DNA of 49,486 bases, from the NCBI GenBank assembly GCA_001723645.1, contig MDLC01000022.1, positions 1 to 49,486 of the forward strand, read 5' to 3'. This DNA comes from Candidatus Endobugula sertula (lineage in GTDB: Bacteria > Pseudomonadota > Gammaproteobacteria > Pseudomonadales > Cellvibrionaceae). Every line of letters begins with the position of its first letter. Positions within the stretch are counted from its first letter, which is position 1. The position numbers and the translations under genes were made by a program. Below, piece by piece: positions 39,441-48,296 of the stretch. Below the pieces are notes generated by a model. That model had not been told where the DNA came from and ran no database searches. It saw only the letters and a program-made list of their open reading frames with translations.

Positions 39441-39464
39441 GTGGCAATAATTTGCCATTGCCAC
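39441..39464. promoter_or_regulatory. Perfect inverted repeat upstream of fldA, candidate operator
   Basis: GTGGCAAT (39441-39448) and ATTGCCAC (39457-39464) are perfect 8-bp arms around 8 nt, giving a 16-bp centre spacing. It lies 67-90 nt before the fldA start. The geometry suits a dimeric repressor or activator. It has no T run that would make it a terminator. The cognate protein is unknown. Confidence 0.4.
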
Positions 39465-39594
39465 AATAACAGGCGATAAAAATCACCTTATTCAACCTTC
39501 TGTATCGCGTCAATTTTTTGACATATGTTAAGCACCACCCCTACACCAAGAGATAATTATATGATTTAAAAGGAAAAAAATAAATGCTATAGGC

Positions 39595-39610
39595 TTGGCA
39601 CAATTTTCGC
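39595..39610 (+). promoter_or_regulatory. Sigma-54-like promoter upstream of the diguanylate cyclase
   Basis: TTGGCACAATTTTCGC has GG and GC ten bases apart, the sigma-54 spacing. It matches the TGGCAC-N5-TTGC consensus with one change (TCGC for TTGC). It would start transcription about 100 nt before the gene. NtrC, a sigma-54 activator, is encoded in this window, so sigma-54 is expected in the cell. Confidence 0.4.
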
Positions 39611-39720
39611 GGTAATCTAAATGTGATTAAAAATAGGTCAATAGTAAAATATGGCTAAACCACCGACACAATGAGTCGATAAGAAGTTTAGCATCATATA
39701 TTTTTTGATGGGTAGCAATT

Positions 39721-40647
39721 ATGACAACAACCGTTTTCAAAACATTAGAGCAAGGGACCCAACACTTAGTAACAGGGAATACGATTCACGAGCTTCTTGA
39801 GCAGCAACAGGAATCTAGCATTCAGCTTAAGCTCACTTCTTTGTTACAAACCACACTGAAACTGGAACCTCTGATGGAGCTATTTTTTGGCCAAGTTCAG
39901 CATTTATTGAAAATACACAGTTGTCATTACAGCCACCAGAAAAAGTTGATTGATATTCAATTGGGCAAAGTTAATACACATACCGCAGACTACTCATTAA
40001 ACCTGGAAAACCATTATTTGGGGAATATTATTTTTAGTCGTAAACAACGTTTTACAGAAGCAGAACTTTTACAAATAGAAAGTCTATTGGGTATATTAGT
40101 TTACCCCTTACGCAACGCGCTGAACTATCGAGATGCTATTCAGCAAGCATTACATGACCCCTTAACAGGACTGGGAAATAGAGGTGCACTTGAACATACA
40201 ATTAACCACCAATGGCAGATGTCCCAACGCTATGAACAGCACTTTAGCGTATTAATGATAGATATTGATTATTTCAAACGGGTTAACGATACCTACGGTC
40301 ACGCCGTTGGTGATAAGGTGTTGAAGGAAGTCGCAAAAACCATTACGACTACCACTCGCCAAACTGATTTATCCTATCGCTATGGTGGTGAAGAGTTTCT
40401 GGTTATTCTTAACAAAAGCCAACCATTAGGTGCGGGTATTATTGCAGAACGCATCAGGGAAAATATTTCAACACTCGATATTGCTGTCGATGATACCGGG
40501 TTAAATACGATCAAAGTCACCGCCAGTGTGGGTGGCAGTACTTCTCACGAAACCGATAGCTCGCAGACACTGATGCAACAAGCTGATGAGGCATTGTACT
40601 ATGCTAAAAAAACGGGGCGTGATCGAGTTGAGTTTTTTAAGAAATAA
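39721..40647 (+). CDS. Diguanylate cyclase (GGDEF) with an N-terminal sensory part
   Basis: 308 residues, soluble. The N-terminal ~140 residues look GAF-like and contain no membrane helix. The GGDEF domain starts at DPLTGLGNRGALE near residue 147. The active site reads RYGGEEF near residue 222. An inhibitory-site RxxD (RQTD) lies five residues before it, so product inhibition by c-di-GMP is likely. The C-terminus VTASVGGST...ADEALYYAKKTGRDRV is typical. It makes c-di-GMP from two GTP. With flagellar genes decaying, its output may concern attachment rather than motility. Confidence 0.88.
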   Translation: MTTTVFKTLEQGTQHLVTGNTIHELLEQQQESSIQLKLTSLLQTTLKLEPLMELFFGQVQHLLKIHSCHYSHQKKLIDIQLGKVNTHTADYSLNLENHYLGNIIFSRKQRFTEAELLQIESLLGILVYPLRNALNYRDAIQQALHDPLTGLGNRGALEHTINHQWQMSQRYEQHFSVLMIDIDYFKRVNDTYGHAVGDKVLKEVAKTITTTTRQTDLSYRYGGEEFLVILNKSQPLGAGIIAERIRENISTLDIAVDDTGLNTIKVTASVGGSTSHETDSSQTLMQQADEALYYAKKTGRDRVEFFKK

Positions 40648-40817
40648 AGAAGCAAACTGCACTCAGCGCAATTTATTAGTCACTCCTGAACATAAATAGC
40701 AGGATAAATTCAGGCGGACTTTCGAAATGAGATCGAGAGCTTTTCTGTGCGCATAACTTATCCGAACTTATCCGATTCAAATGCCCCCGCTAGTCCAGGT
40801 TGCGCTTCGTTAGCTGC

Positions 40818-42230
40818 TTATTTTATATCAAGCTCTTTAAGCTTTCTGGCTAAGGTGTTTCTTCCCCATCCCAATAACTCAGCCGCATCACTCTTATGTC
40901 CGGAAGTATGTTGCAGGGCAGCATTAATCAGTATCTTTTCAAAAACCGGAACCGCTTCTTTAAGAATGTTTTTTCTACCCTGGGCAAAGACTTGGTAGGC
41001 CCAATAACGTAAGTGCTTATCCCACTCATTTGAGATAGCTTGATCTTCTTGTTGCGTTAATAATTCTGGTGGCAGGTCGCTGATATGTACTTCACGTCCC
41101 GATGACATAACGGTAACCCAACGGCAAGTGTTTTCCAGTTGACGAACATTACCAGGCCAGGCCAGTTGATAAAGATAATCTTGAGTGTCTGGTAATAGCA
41201 CTTTTGGCTCAATACCCATATCAGCAGAGGCTTGTTTAAAAAATAGTTCTGTCAATTTAGGGATATCTTCTCGACGGTCAGACAGTTTGGGTATATGAAT
41301 ACGAATCACATTGAGACGATGAAATAAATCTTCTCGAAATTGTTTTTTGTCAACCAACTCTTCCAGATGTTGATGAGTGGCGGCGATAATACGAACATCT
41401 ACTTTAACGGGTGTATGTCCACCTACACGATAAAATTCGCCATCGGCTAAAACACGTAATAAACGGGTTTGTGTATCAGCAGGCATATCACCAATTTCAT
41501 CTAAAAATAATGTGCCACCATTGGCTTGCTCAAAACGACCTTGACGCAACATGGTGGCACCTGTGAAAGCTCCTTTTTCATGTCCGAACAATTCTGATTC
41601 AATGAGGTCTTTTGGAATAGCAGCCATATTAAGAGGGATAAATATTTCTTCTTTGCGTGGACTATGCCGATGAAGAGCATGAGCGACCAGTTCCTTTCCT
41701 GTGCCGGATTCTCCATTAATCAGAACGGTAATATTGGATTGGGATAGGCGTCCAATTGCCCGAAAGACTTTCTGCATAGCGGGGGCTTCGCCAATCATCT
41801 CTGTATCGGGTTGCTGGCTGTCAGTGATTGTTTGTGGTGGCTGGTTGATTTCATAAGAATGCGCAATAGCACGTCGAGTGACGCCTGTGGCTTCATCGAT
41901 ATCAAAAGGTTTGGGAAGGTATTCAAAGGCGCCCCCCTGATAAGCGGCAACAGCACTTTCCAGATCGGAGTGGGCAGTCATAATAATCACTGGGATCTGG
42001 GGGTATTTTTCCTGAAGTACTTTTAACAAGTCGAGTCCGTTGATACCCGACATACGAACATCGCTTAAAATAGCTGTCGGCTGATGATGAACCAGTTGTT
42101 TGAGTGCCTCGTCTCCATTATCAAAGGGGGTGATATCCAGTCCTTCCTGCTGGAGTGCTTTTTCTAACACCCAGCGAATAGAGCGGTCATCATCAATAAT
42201 CCAAAGCGTTGTAAGTGGCTTAATCATCAT
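40818..42230 (-). CDS. ntrC: NtrC, nitrogen-regulation response regulator
   Basis: A 470-residue sigma-54 activator. The receiver domain has its Asp in AILSDVRMSGINGLDLL. The AAA+ domain has Walker A GESGTGKELVA, GAFTGA in HEKGAFTGATMLRQGRF, and Walker B GGTLFLDEIGDMP. The C-terminal Fis-type helix-turn-helix is SDAAELLGWGRNTLARKLKEL. It overlaps ntrB by 11 nt, so the two are translationally coupled. It activates genes for nitrogen limitation after phosphorylation by NtrB. The frame is intact. Confidence 0.95.
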   Translation of the reverse strand: MMIKPLTTLWIIDDDRSIRWVLEKALQQEGLDITPFDNGDEALKQLVHHQPTAILSDVRMSGINGLDLLKVLQEKYPQIPVIIMTAHSDLESAVAAYQGGAFEYLPKPFDIDEATGVTRRAIAHSYEINQPPQTITDSQQPDTEMIGEAPAMQKVFRAIGRLSQSNITVLINGESGTGKELVAHALHRHSPRKEEIFIPLNMAAIPKDLIESELFGHEKGAFTGATMLRQGRFEQANGGTLFLDEIGDMPADTQTRLLRVLADGEFYRVGGHTPVKVDVRIIAATHQHLEELVDKKQFREDLFHRLNVIRIHIPKLSDRREDIPKLTELFFKQASADMGIEPKVLLPDTQDYLYQLAWPGNVRQLENTCRWVTVMSSGREVHISDLPPELLTQQEDQAISNEWDKHLRYWAYQVFAQGRKNILKEAVPVFEKILINAALQHTSGHKSDAAELLGWGRNTLARKLKELDIK

Positions 42231-43305
42231 GGATTTCCAAAGGGATATAAATAGAAAACACGGTTTGCCCTGGTGAGCTAGTACACTCGATTAGTCCATC
42301 GTGTTGGGTAATCATCTGTTGAGATATGGCAAGCCCTAAACCTGAACCTTCAGCACGACCCGATATCATGGGATAGAAAATATCTTCAATAAGATCTGCA
42401 GGGATACCTGGGCCATTATCTTCAATACTGATACAAGCGACCAAGGGATGGTGCCTACGGTTAATGGTAAAGTGGCGGTGGATACGGGTTCCCAAAGTGA
42501 TTTGCGGGTGTGTACTGTCTTTGTCTTCAATCAACGCTTGTACGGCATTACGGACAATATTTAATACTGCCTGTATCAAGAGTTCAATGTCACCGAGTAC
42601 TTCCGGTATACTGGGGTCATAGTGACGTTTAAAAAGAATGCGCTGCAGAAGTACGTCTTCAACGGCCTCGGCTTTTATAACACTAACCACCCGTTCTAGA
42701 ACTTTATGAATATTCGTAGGTTGGTGTGCCGATAGACTACGTGGTTCCAGCATACGGTCAACGAGGTTTCTTAGCCTATCAGACTCAGCAATAATAATAT
42801 GGGTATATTCTTGTAAATGATCATTACTTAACTCCCTATCCAGTAACTGGGCTGCTCCGCGAATCCCTCCCAATGGGTTTTTTACTTCGTGAGCTAGACC
42901 TCGCAGCAGATTTTTGGTAGTTTCCTGTGAAGTGAGTAGGGCCTCTTCTCTACTGATCCGCAGTAGGCGGTCGAGTGGTTGAATTTCCAATAACAGTTGT
43001 TGAGATTCTGCTAAAGGGGTGACAGTGTAATCGACGGTCATGTGTTTACTGGTATGTAAGCTCCAGATGGCTTTTCGTTGAGTGTAGGGTTCTTTTTCTA
43101 AAAAAGCCCGTTGCATTTTATGCATTGCAACCGAGGATTCATAAATGTACTGATTGAACCTGGAACCTATGACCCTTTGTACACTGATTTGCAGTAGCGA
43201 CTCGGCGGCTGTATTGACGTGAGCAATCTGAAAGTCACTATCCAACAGTACAACTGCCGTAGTCAGACTGTCCAGTAATAAATGGTAATCAGTATTTATT
43301 GTCAT
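42220..43305 (-). CDS. ntrB: NtrB, nitrogen-regulation histidine kinase
   Basis: A 361-residue soluble kinase: PAS domain (VVLLDSDFQIAHVNTAAESLL), then the H box LAHEVKNPLGGIRGAAQLL with the phospho-His, N box QAVLNIVRNAVQAL, and G boxes IEDNGPGIP and GRAEGSGLGLAI. The length is normal for NtrB (GlnL). An NtrC-type palindrome lies 43 nt upstream, suggesting autoregulation. glnA is not next to it in this window. Confidence 0.94.
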   Translation of the reverse strand: MTINTDYHLLLDSLTTAVVLLDSDFQIAHVNTAAESLLQISVQRVIGSRFNQYIYESSVAMHKMQRAFLEKEPYTQRKAIWSLHTSKHMTVDYTVTPLAESQQLLLEIQPLDRLLRISREEALLTSQETTKNLLRGLAHEVKNPLGGIRGAAQLLDRELSNDHLQEYTHIIIAESDRLRNLVDRMLEPRSLSAHQPTNIHKVLERVVSVIKAEAVEDVLLQRILFKRHYDPSIPEVLGDIELLIQAVLNIVRNAVQALIEDKDSTHPQITLGTRIHRHFTINRRHHPLVACISIEDNGPGIPADLIEDIFYPMISGRAEGSGLGLAISQQMITQHDGLIECTSSPGQTVFSIYIPLEIHDD

Positions 43306-43347
43306 TTAGCACTCTGGGAAAAGCTTAAAACCAAACAAATGTATTAG

Positions 43348-43364
43348 TGCACTATTATAGTGCA
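43348..43364. promoter_or_regulatory. NtrC-binding palindrome upstream of ntrB
   Basis: TGCACTATTATAGTGCA has perfect 7-bp arms (TGCACTA/TAGTGCA) around 3 nt. It matches the enterobacterial NtrC consensus TGCACCA-N3-TGGTGCA with one change in each half. It lies 43 nt before the ntrB ATG, the place of the autoregulatory site in glnL/ntrB promoters. Confidence 0.75.
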
Positions 43365-43420
43365 ATTATCGAGTGAAGTGCTCGGATTTTGTTGATCAGG
43401 GGATCACATGAACCTCATGG

Positions 43421-43594
43421 TTGGAGATAAACAGAACGAACCATAAAGAATTCGAAGCCTTTACCAAAGCGCTGACCAAAAGCCTGAAAACAGAGAAAGA
43501 CCTCAACGACTTCAGCCGTATGCTGAACAAAATCACGGTAGAAGCGGCCCTCAATACTGAGTTGGATGATCATTTTGGCTACGACAAGCTGTAG
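43421..43594 (+). pseudogene. IS256-family transposase, N-terminal fragment
   Basis: The frame reads FTKALTKSLKTEKDLNDFSR then NKITVEAALNTELDDHFGYDKL and stops at TAG 43592-43594. This is the conserved N-terminal pattern of Mutator/IS256 transposases. The catalytic DDE part is missing. A 12-bp perfect hairpin covers its end, so the break looks like an aberrant rearrangement. Only a dead remnant is present. Confidence 0.75.
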
Positions 43595-43602
43595 CCAAAA
43601 TG
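43571..43602. repeat. Perfect 12-bp hairpin at the end of the IS256 fragment
   Basis: CATTTTGGCTAC (43571-43582) and GTAGCCAAAATG (43591-43602) are perfect reverse complements around an 8-nt loop. Neither strand shows a T run after it, so it is not a standard terminator for recA. It may come from template switching when the IS was broken. Confidence 0.6.
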
Positions 43603-43748
43603 AAATAAAAATGACTTATTGAAAGCACCTAAGAACTACCGCGGCTTGGTTAAAGAGCGACAAGGAATTTACGGCCAAAATTTGAGACAAACAGCCCAAG
43701 GTCACAGTCTCTATGGAGGTGTTTTAATTGACAGGTGTTCATGTGAGC

Positions 43749-44777
43749 TTAACTTTCTAATGCCTCGATATCAACAGCATTTGATTCAGGTTCCTCAAGA
43801 AGTTCACTTCTAATCGCTTTATCTAATTCCTCTATTACATTTGGGTTTTCTGCAAGAAATACTGTAGCGTTTTTCTTGCCCTGACCAATCTTATCGCCCT
43901 TGTAGGAATACCAAGCACCGGCTTTATTAATCAACCCGAGTCTTGTTCCTAGGTCAATCAATTCGCCAAGATAATTAAAGCCCTGGCCATATAATATTTG
44001 GGTTTCGCATTGTTTAAATGGGGGAGATACTTTATTTTTCACAACTTTAATGCGTGTTTCACTGCCAATTATTTCGTCACCGTCTTTAACAGAACCAATT
44101 CGACGAATATCCAGTCTCACAGAGGCGTAGAATTTTAATGAGTTCCCCCCCGCAGTTGTTTCTGGATTTCCAAACATTACGCCAATCTTCATGCGAATTT
44201 GGTTAATAAAAATTACCAAGCAATTTGCATTTTTAATATTCGCTGTTAGCTTTCTCAGAGCTTGGGACATTAAACGTGCCTGAAGACCAACATGATGATC
44301 ACCCATCTCGCCTTCAATTTCTGCTTTAGGTGTCAGTGCCGCAACCGAGTCAATAATAACGACATCAACAGCTCCCGAACGTACAAGCATATCTGTAACC
44401 TCAAGCGCCTGCTCGCCAGTATCTGGTTGGGATACGATAAGATCATCAGTATTTACCCCAAGGTTTTGTGCATAACTAGGATCGAGTGCATGTTCAGCAT
44501 CAATAAACGCACATGTCTTACCTTGTTTTTGAGCTTGAGCAATCGTGCTTAGTGTTAATGTCGTTTTACCCGAAGATTCAGGTCCGTAGATTTCGATGAT
44601 ACGGCCATAGGGCAAACCACCAATGCCCAAAGCAATATCTAAAGGTAAACTACCAGTGGAAACAGAAGGGATTTTTTCAATAGGTTTGTCACCTAATTTC
44701 ATCGCAGTTCCCTTTCCGAACTGCCGTTCAATTTGAGCTAATGCAGCTTGCAAAGCTTTTTCTTTATTTGCATCCAT
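43749..44777 (-). CDS. recA: RecA recombinase
   Basis: A 342-residue recombinase and SOS co-protease. It has the Walker A motif GPESSGKTT near residue 66, the [25 protein letters not shown] region (Walker B and loop L2), and a short acidic C-terminus ([18 protein letters not shown]). The length is slightly below the usual 345-355. The frame is intact. Its SOS promoter lies over 400 nt upstream, with a decayed recA-like piece in between, so the mRNA has an unusual long leader. Confidence 0.97.
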   Translation of the reverse strand: MDANKEKALQAALAQIERQFGKGTAMKLGDKPIEKIPSVSTGSLPLDIALGIGGLPYGRIIEIYGPESSGKTTLTLSTIAQAQKQGKTCAFIDAEHALDPSYAQNLGVNTDDLIVSQPDTGEQALEVTDMLVRSGAVDVVIIDSVAALTPKAEIEGEMGDHHVGLQARLMSQALRKLTANIKNANCLVIFINQIRMKIGVMFGNPETTAGGNSLKFYASVRLDIRRIGSVKDGDEIIGSETRIKVVKNKVSPPFKQCETQILYGQGFNYLGELIDLGTRLGLINKAGAWYSYKGDKIGQGKKNATVFLAENPNVIEELDKAIRSELLEEPESNAVDIEALES

Positions 44778-44857
44778 AATTATTTCCTATTAACTATTTT
44801 GGTATTTTTAGAGTGCCTACAACAAAATTTAGTGGGCGATTAGGTTGCGGAAACGAC

Positions 44858-45088
44858 CTAAAAACTATATAGACTGTCATTTGCAAGCTTAAGGTCAACG
44901 ATACCAAAGCGTGTGTAGACTTTTTCTATAGTAGATATAGGATGATCCAGCGTGAACACCATTTTCATCCGAATCTGGTCGCTAAAAATAGCCAAACGAT
45001 CTTCCACTTGCATAACGGTGTTCTTGCCGAATTGTCGTTCAGTTTGACTTAATGAGGCTTTTAGCGCCTTATTTTTATTCGATTCCAT
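44858..45088 (-). pseudogene. Decayed second recA-like gene in the recA leader
   Basis: A 76-codon frame starts MESNKNKALKASLSQTERQF, aligning with the first ~25 residues of the intact recA ([20 protein letters not shown]). Soon after it jumps to LAIFSDQIRMKM, matching residues near 205-220 ([12 protein letters not shown]). So about 170 codons are missing from the middle; the tail is degenerate. Many synonymous differences from recA imply an old copy or a diverged paralogue rather than a recent duplication. The core ATPase is gone. It sits between the SOS promoter and recA. Confidence 0.82.
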
Positions 45089-45165
45089 AATAACAGTGTC
45101 TTTAAGGTAGATATTAACTGAAACGCTTTGCTTCTGATAGGCCCTGTTTTATAACCAGAAGGCGC

Positions 45166-45198
45166 ACTATACCATACGAAAACTGTACAAACAATCAG
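45166..45198 (-). promoter_or_regulatory. SOS box overlapping the recA promoter
   Basis: CTGTACAAACAATCAG at 45183-45198 fits the LexA consensus CTGT-N8-ACAG with one change. On the - strand a promoter is visible: -35 TTGTTT (complement of 45189-45194), 17-nt spacing, and -10 TATAGT (complement of 45166-45171). The box covers the -35, as expected for LexA repression. No second box was found between the decayed copy and recA. Confidence 0.7.
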
Positions 45199-45208
45199 TA
45201 TTGTTAAT

Positions 45209-45709
45209 TTATACAGTATTTATTTTAATGATTTTGATCAAACCTTTAAGTGCTTCTATAATCGACTGATTTCGAATACTTTGTCTATTTCCAGAAAATA
45301 AATATCGTTGGCTAAATGTAGTAGAATCTCGATTTGACCAGCCAATCCATACCGTACCGACTGGTTTTTGAGTACTTCCACCCCCAGGTCCAGCAATACC
45401 ACTTACAGCAATAGCAAAGTCTGCTCTAGCTACTGCCTTAGCCCCTTCAGCCATAGCTTCAACAACCTCTGAGCTGACAGCACCCACCGAATCGAATAAA
45501 GAAGCATCAACCCCCAATAATTGTTGCTTTGCCAGGTTGCTATAGGTCACAAAGCCATGTGTAAACCATTGAGAACTACCAGCTATATTAGTGATAGCTT
45601 GTGCAATACCCCCGCCTGTACAGGACTCCGCCGTTGTCACCATCCATTGAGACTCCCGCAAGTATTGTCCCAGTTCTACACTCAACTCATTTTTAAGTTC
45701 CATAAACAA
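45209..45709 (-). CDS. pncC: PncC, nicotinamide-nucleotide amidase (CinA C-terminal family)
   Basis: A 166-residue stand-alone CinA C-terminal domain. It hydrolyses NMN to nicotinate mononucleotide in pyridine nucleotide recycling. Motifs: TAESCTGGGIAQAITNIAGSS, FVTYSNLAKQQLLGV and AVSGIAGPGGGSTQKPVGTVWIG. It is upstream of recA as in many gammaproteobacteria. Two ATGs, at codons 1 and 3, are possible. Confidence 0.93.
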   Translation of the reverse strand: MFMELKNELSVELGQYLRESQWMVTTAESCTGGGIAQAITNIAGSSQWFTHGFVTYSNLAKQQLLGVDASLFDSVGAVSSEVVEAMAEGAKAVARADFAIAVSGIAGPGGGSTQKPVGTVWIGWSNRDSTTFSQRYLFSGNRQSIRNQSIIEALKGLIKIIKINTV

Positions 45710-45863
45710 CTAATGCTCTAGATGGACTGTACATGATGTGCTCGTGGTAGATTAACCATAAGCTCGATAATGAAATCTTCATAAAGATAATGAAATCAGA
45801 GCCATGATGCCATAAAACAGATACATTTTATGGCAATACTTTGGCTTATTATTAAACGTATAC

Positions 45864-47120
45864 TTATGTTGTTTTTACCCTTAGTGACTTGCCTTCATTT
45901 CTATTGACTTGAGTAAGTCGATGAAAACGATCCATCGCAAAAGGTGCAATTAAATCAGGTACCTTGCCACCACTGGCTATCAGTTTAGCCATGGTTTTAC
46001 CGCAAATGGGGGTTGATTTAAATCCCCAGGTTCCCCAACCAGCATCCAGGTAGTAATTTTCTACCGGGCTTAATCCCATAATCGGGTTGCAGTCTGAAGT
46101 CATCTCTGCGACCCCTGTCCATTGACGCAATAAACGTAGGTCAGCAACGAATGAAAACATCTCAATAGCGTGAGCCAATAAAGTTTCCTTCAGTTCTAAG
46201 GTAGCGCGCGTACTATAGGGTGGGTAGGAGCCATAGCCACCACCAAATAAAATTTCACCGTGACCCGTTTGTTGAACGTAACAGTGTAATGCTGATGAAC
46301 TTACTAGAGGATCAAGGAGGGGTTTCATGGGTTGGCTTACTATTGCTTGTAAAGGATAGGATATGACGGGTACTTTAAAACCGGCTTTTTCAGCTATTAA
46401 TGAACTGTATTCAGCCACTGCTTGTACTGCAACACCACATTTTACCTTTCCACGGTTCGTGTTAATGCCTGTGACTTTGCCGTTTTCCACGATAATATCC
46501 GTTACTTCAGTGAGCTGATGTAATTCAACTCCACGTTTGGTTGCTTCCTTCGCATAGCCGAAAGTAACAGCATTGTGACTTGTAGTTACACCGTCTATAT
46601 GCCATAGACCCGCTAATATTGGCTTGTGAGCAGGGTTCATATTCAGAGCTGGTACAAGCTCTTGAATATCTTTGGGACCAATTAATTTTGAATGACTACC
46701 ATAGTACTGATTAATTTCTGCCTGTTGGCGGAATGAACGTATGGCCGCATCTGTATGGGCTAAGGTTAGCTGTCCACGCTGGGAATACGTCATATTAAAG
46801 TCGAATTCGTGGGACATTCTTTTGAACAATTTTAATGATTGAGCATAAAACTTCACCTCTTCAGGTGTGAGGTAGTTTGAGCGAACCGTCGTGATATTAT
46901 ATGCAATGTTGGCCTTACCCAAATAAGCCTTTTCTAATACTGCAACATTAGTAATACCGTGGTATTTAGCAAGGTAGTAAGCGATAGCAATGCCGTGACT
47001 ACCACCACCGATAATGACAACATCATAACTCTTTTTTAATTCTGTTGGTTGTGGTAGACCTATGTGCTTTTTAAATGGAACATTTTTATTCAAACCGTAT
47101 TTTAATAAGGTATAAGGCAT
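45864..47120 (-). CDS. soxB: Sarcosine oxidase beta subunit-like FAD oxidoreductase
   Basis: 418 residues of the DAO/SoxB family, which oxidises N-methyl amino acids such as sarcosine. The FAD Rossmann motif is VVIIGGGSHGIAIAYYLA near residue 34. The family features TTVRSNYLTPEE and the His region DGVTTSHNAVTFGYAKEA (covalent FMN His in SoxB) are present, as is WGTWGFKSTPICG near the end. The usual glycine/arginine-rich GGNTGRNTT stretch reads GKANIAYNITT here, so cofactor binding may differ. SoxD, SoxA and SoxG genes are absent. It is an orphan in a decayed area, intact in frame, with uncertain activity. Confidence 0.8.
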   Translation of the reverse strand: MPYTLLKYGLNKNVPFKKHIGLPQPTELKKSYDVVIIGGGSHGIAIAYYLAKYHGITNVAVLEKAYLGKANIAYNITTVRSNYLTPEEVKFYAQSLKLFKRMSHEFDFNMTYSQRGQLTLAHTDAAIRSFRQQAEINQYYGSHSKLIGPKDIQELVPALNMNPAHKPILAGLWHIDGVTTSHNAVTFGYAKEATKRGVELHQLTEVTDIIVENGKVTGINTNRGKVKCGVAVQAVAEYSSLIAEKAGFKVPVISYPLQAIVSQPMKPLLDPLVSSSALHCYVQQTGHGEILFGGGYGSYPPYSTRATLELKETLLAHAIEMFSFVADLRLLRQWTGVAEMTSDCNPIMGLSPVENYYLDAGWGTWGFKSTPICGKTMAKLIASGGKVPDLIAPFAMDRFHRLTQVNRNEGKSLRVKTT

Positions 47121-47297
47121 TACGTGTTACTCCTGTGGAAACAACGTTTGTGTATATTTAAGCTTCACCTTATTACCACTATCTTATAGCAGTAACATAA
47201 TTGTTAACATGCCTCTAATTAAAAATCAGCTTAATTTGCAAGGTAAATGATTCGTACAAAGAGACCATAGCTGAAGAGGCAATTATTTTTTCTAACG

Positions 47298-47630
47298 TCA
47301 ATGATTGAAACAGTGACTCAGTTCATTGGGATACTCCTGCAAATCTTTGCCTGAAATACCGTGATATGTTCCAAGAATAAACCGCTTTAAACTGCTGATC
47401 ATAATAGACACCCGGTGTCACCATTCACCCACCTTTACGGGAGGTATCTTTTGTGGCACATGGAGTTGGTGCTTATCTGATCCAGCTGGTGAGAGAAAGG
47501 TATCGCTAAAAATCGCCTCGCTTTTGGCTAAAAGCTTGTACAATCTTTTGGCAATCGTCATTGTGCCTACGCGATCTGGTATTGATATGATTATTATTAG
47601 CTTAACACCAACATAATCTACATCGCTCAC
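47298..47630 (-). pseudogene. IS1595-type transposase, C-terminal remnant
   Basis: One frame from 47630 to 47298 has an internal TGA at complement 47418-47420. After it the sequence reads HRVSIMISSLKRFILGTYHG then ISGKDLQEYPNELSHCFNH, which fits the conserved end of IS1595/ISXO2-family transposases (pattern SNLKrwLLGTYHGVs..LQ.YldEf.yrFNRR). The part before the stop fits less well. No intact catalytic domain or inverted repeats were found. Confidence 0.6.
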
Positions 47631-47730
47631 TCATTGGTGTTTGTCATTACGTTTACCGCTTAAATCACCCAACTCATATGTTAAATTGTCAGCATCCTTG
47701 TTGAGATGAAAGGCTGCAATAACATCTGTT

Positions 47731-47880
47731 TCATTTAATGGTCTTGGTAAAGACAACTGTGCCAAATATATCAAAATCAAACATTTGTGCTGACTCGATC
47801 AGCGTTTCTAAATAAGTTTTTGAAATAGATAAAGTATCAAGATGACCACGAACCATAAAATTTGGGCCGTGAGCTTCCAT
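47731..47880 (-). pseudogene. Unrecognised 49-codon gene remnant
   Basis: From the ATG (complement of 47878-47880) to the TGA (complement of 47731-47733) the frame reads MEAHGPNFMVRGHLDTLSIS and continues FDFDIFGTVVFTKTIK. Composition looks protein-like, with in-frame stops on both sides, so it is likely a piece of a broken gene. I do not recognise the family. It lies among transposase debris upstream of soxB. Confidence 0.35.
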
Positions 47881-48296
47881 ACCCAATCCTTAAACTGCAA
47901 AACCAGCCCCTTCATTACATGATTGGCGGGTAATGCCTTATTCGTGAATATCAATGAGCCGCGTAATGCGTATTTAATCTTAATTATCCATACCAAACTT
48001 TTCTATTTTTGAGATCATCCCTAGTTCCCCTTAGGGTAGAACTACCGTACGCGTGTGCTAGTTTATCGTTGCTGTCAGTATCTTTCTCTTCAGGAAAAAA
48101 AATTCAGTTTACCAAATACTTTCTTAAAAGGAATATTTTTTTCGAAAATGTCCTTATAAATTTATAAATAGTTGATTTGTATCACTTAATCAGTGAGGTA
48201 AAAGGCGATAAGTACTTGTAGAATCGTCGACCGACTTAAATAAGCGCCTGATCATGATGGGGTCAAATAAAAAGCAAAAATAATAAGGAGAAAATC

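Larger units (their letters stand above)
39375..39720. promoter_or_regulatory. Divergent intergenic region fldA / diguanylate cyclase
   Basis: 346 nt with no gene. It contains the inverted repeat GTGGCAAT-N8-ATTGCCAC at 39441-39464 and a sigma-54-like element at 39595-39610, described separately. Otherwise it is AT-rich with no clear open frame. Confidence 0.6.
47121..48296. other. Decayed 1.2-kb region without an intact gene
   Basis: The gap between soxB and the XRE-cupin regulator is AT-rich. It contains the IS1595-type remnant and one unrecognised coding piece, both on the - strand. The last ~230 nt before 48297 look like a normal promoter region, with AAGGAG at 48285-48290. No RNA gene was recognised. 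Confidence 0.6.

Noticed and set aside
39551-39569. Fur-box-like sequence near flavodoxin
   Set aside because: Only about half of the consensus matches in AT-rich DNA.
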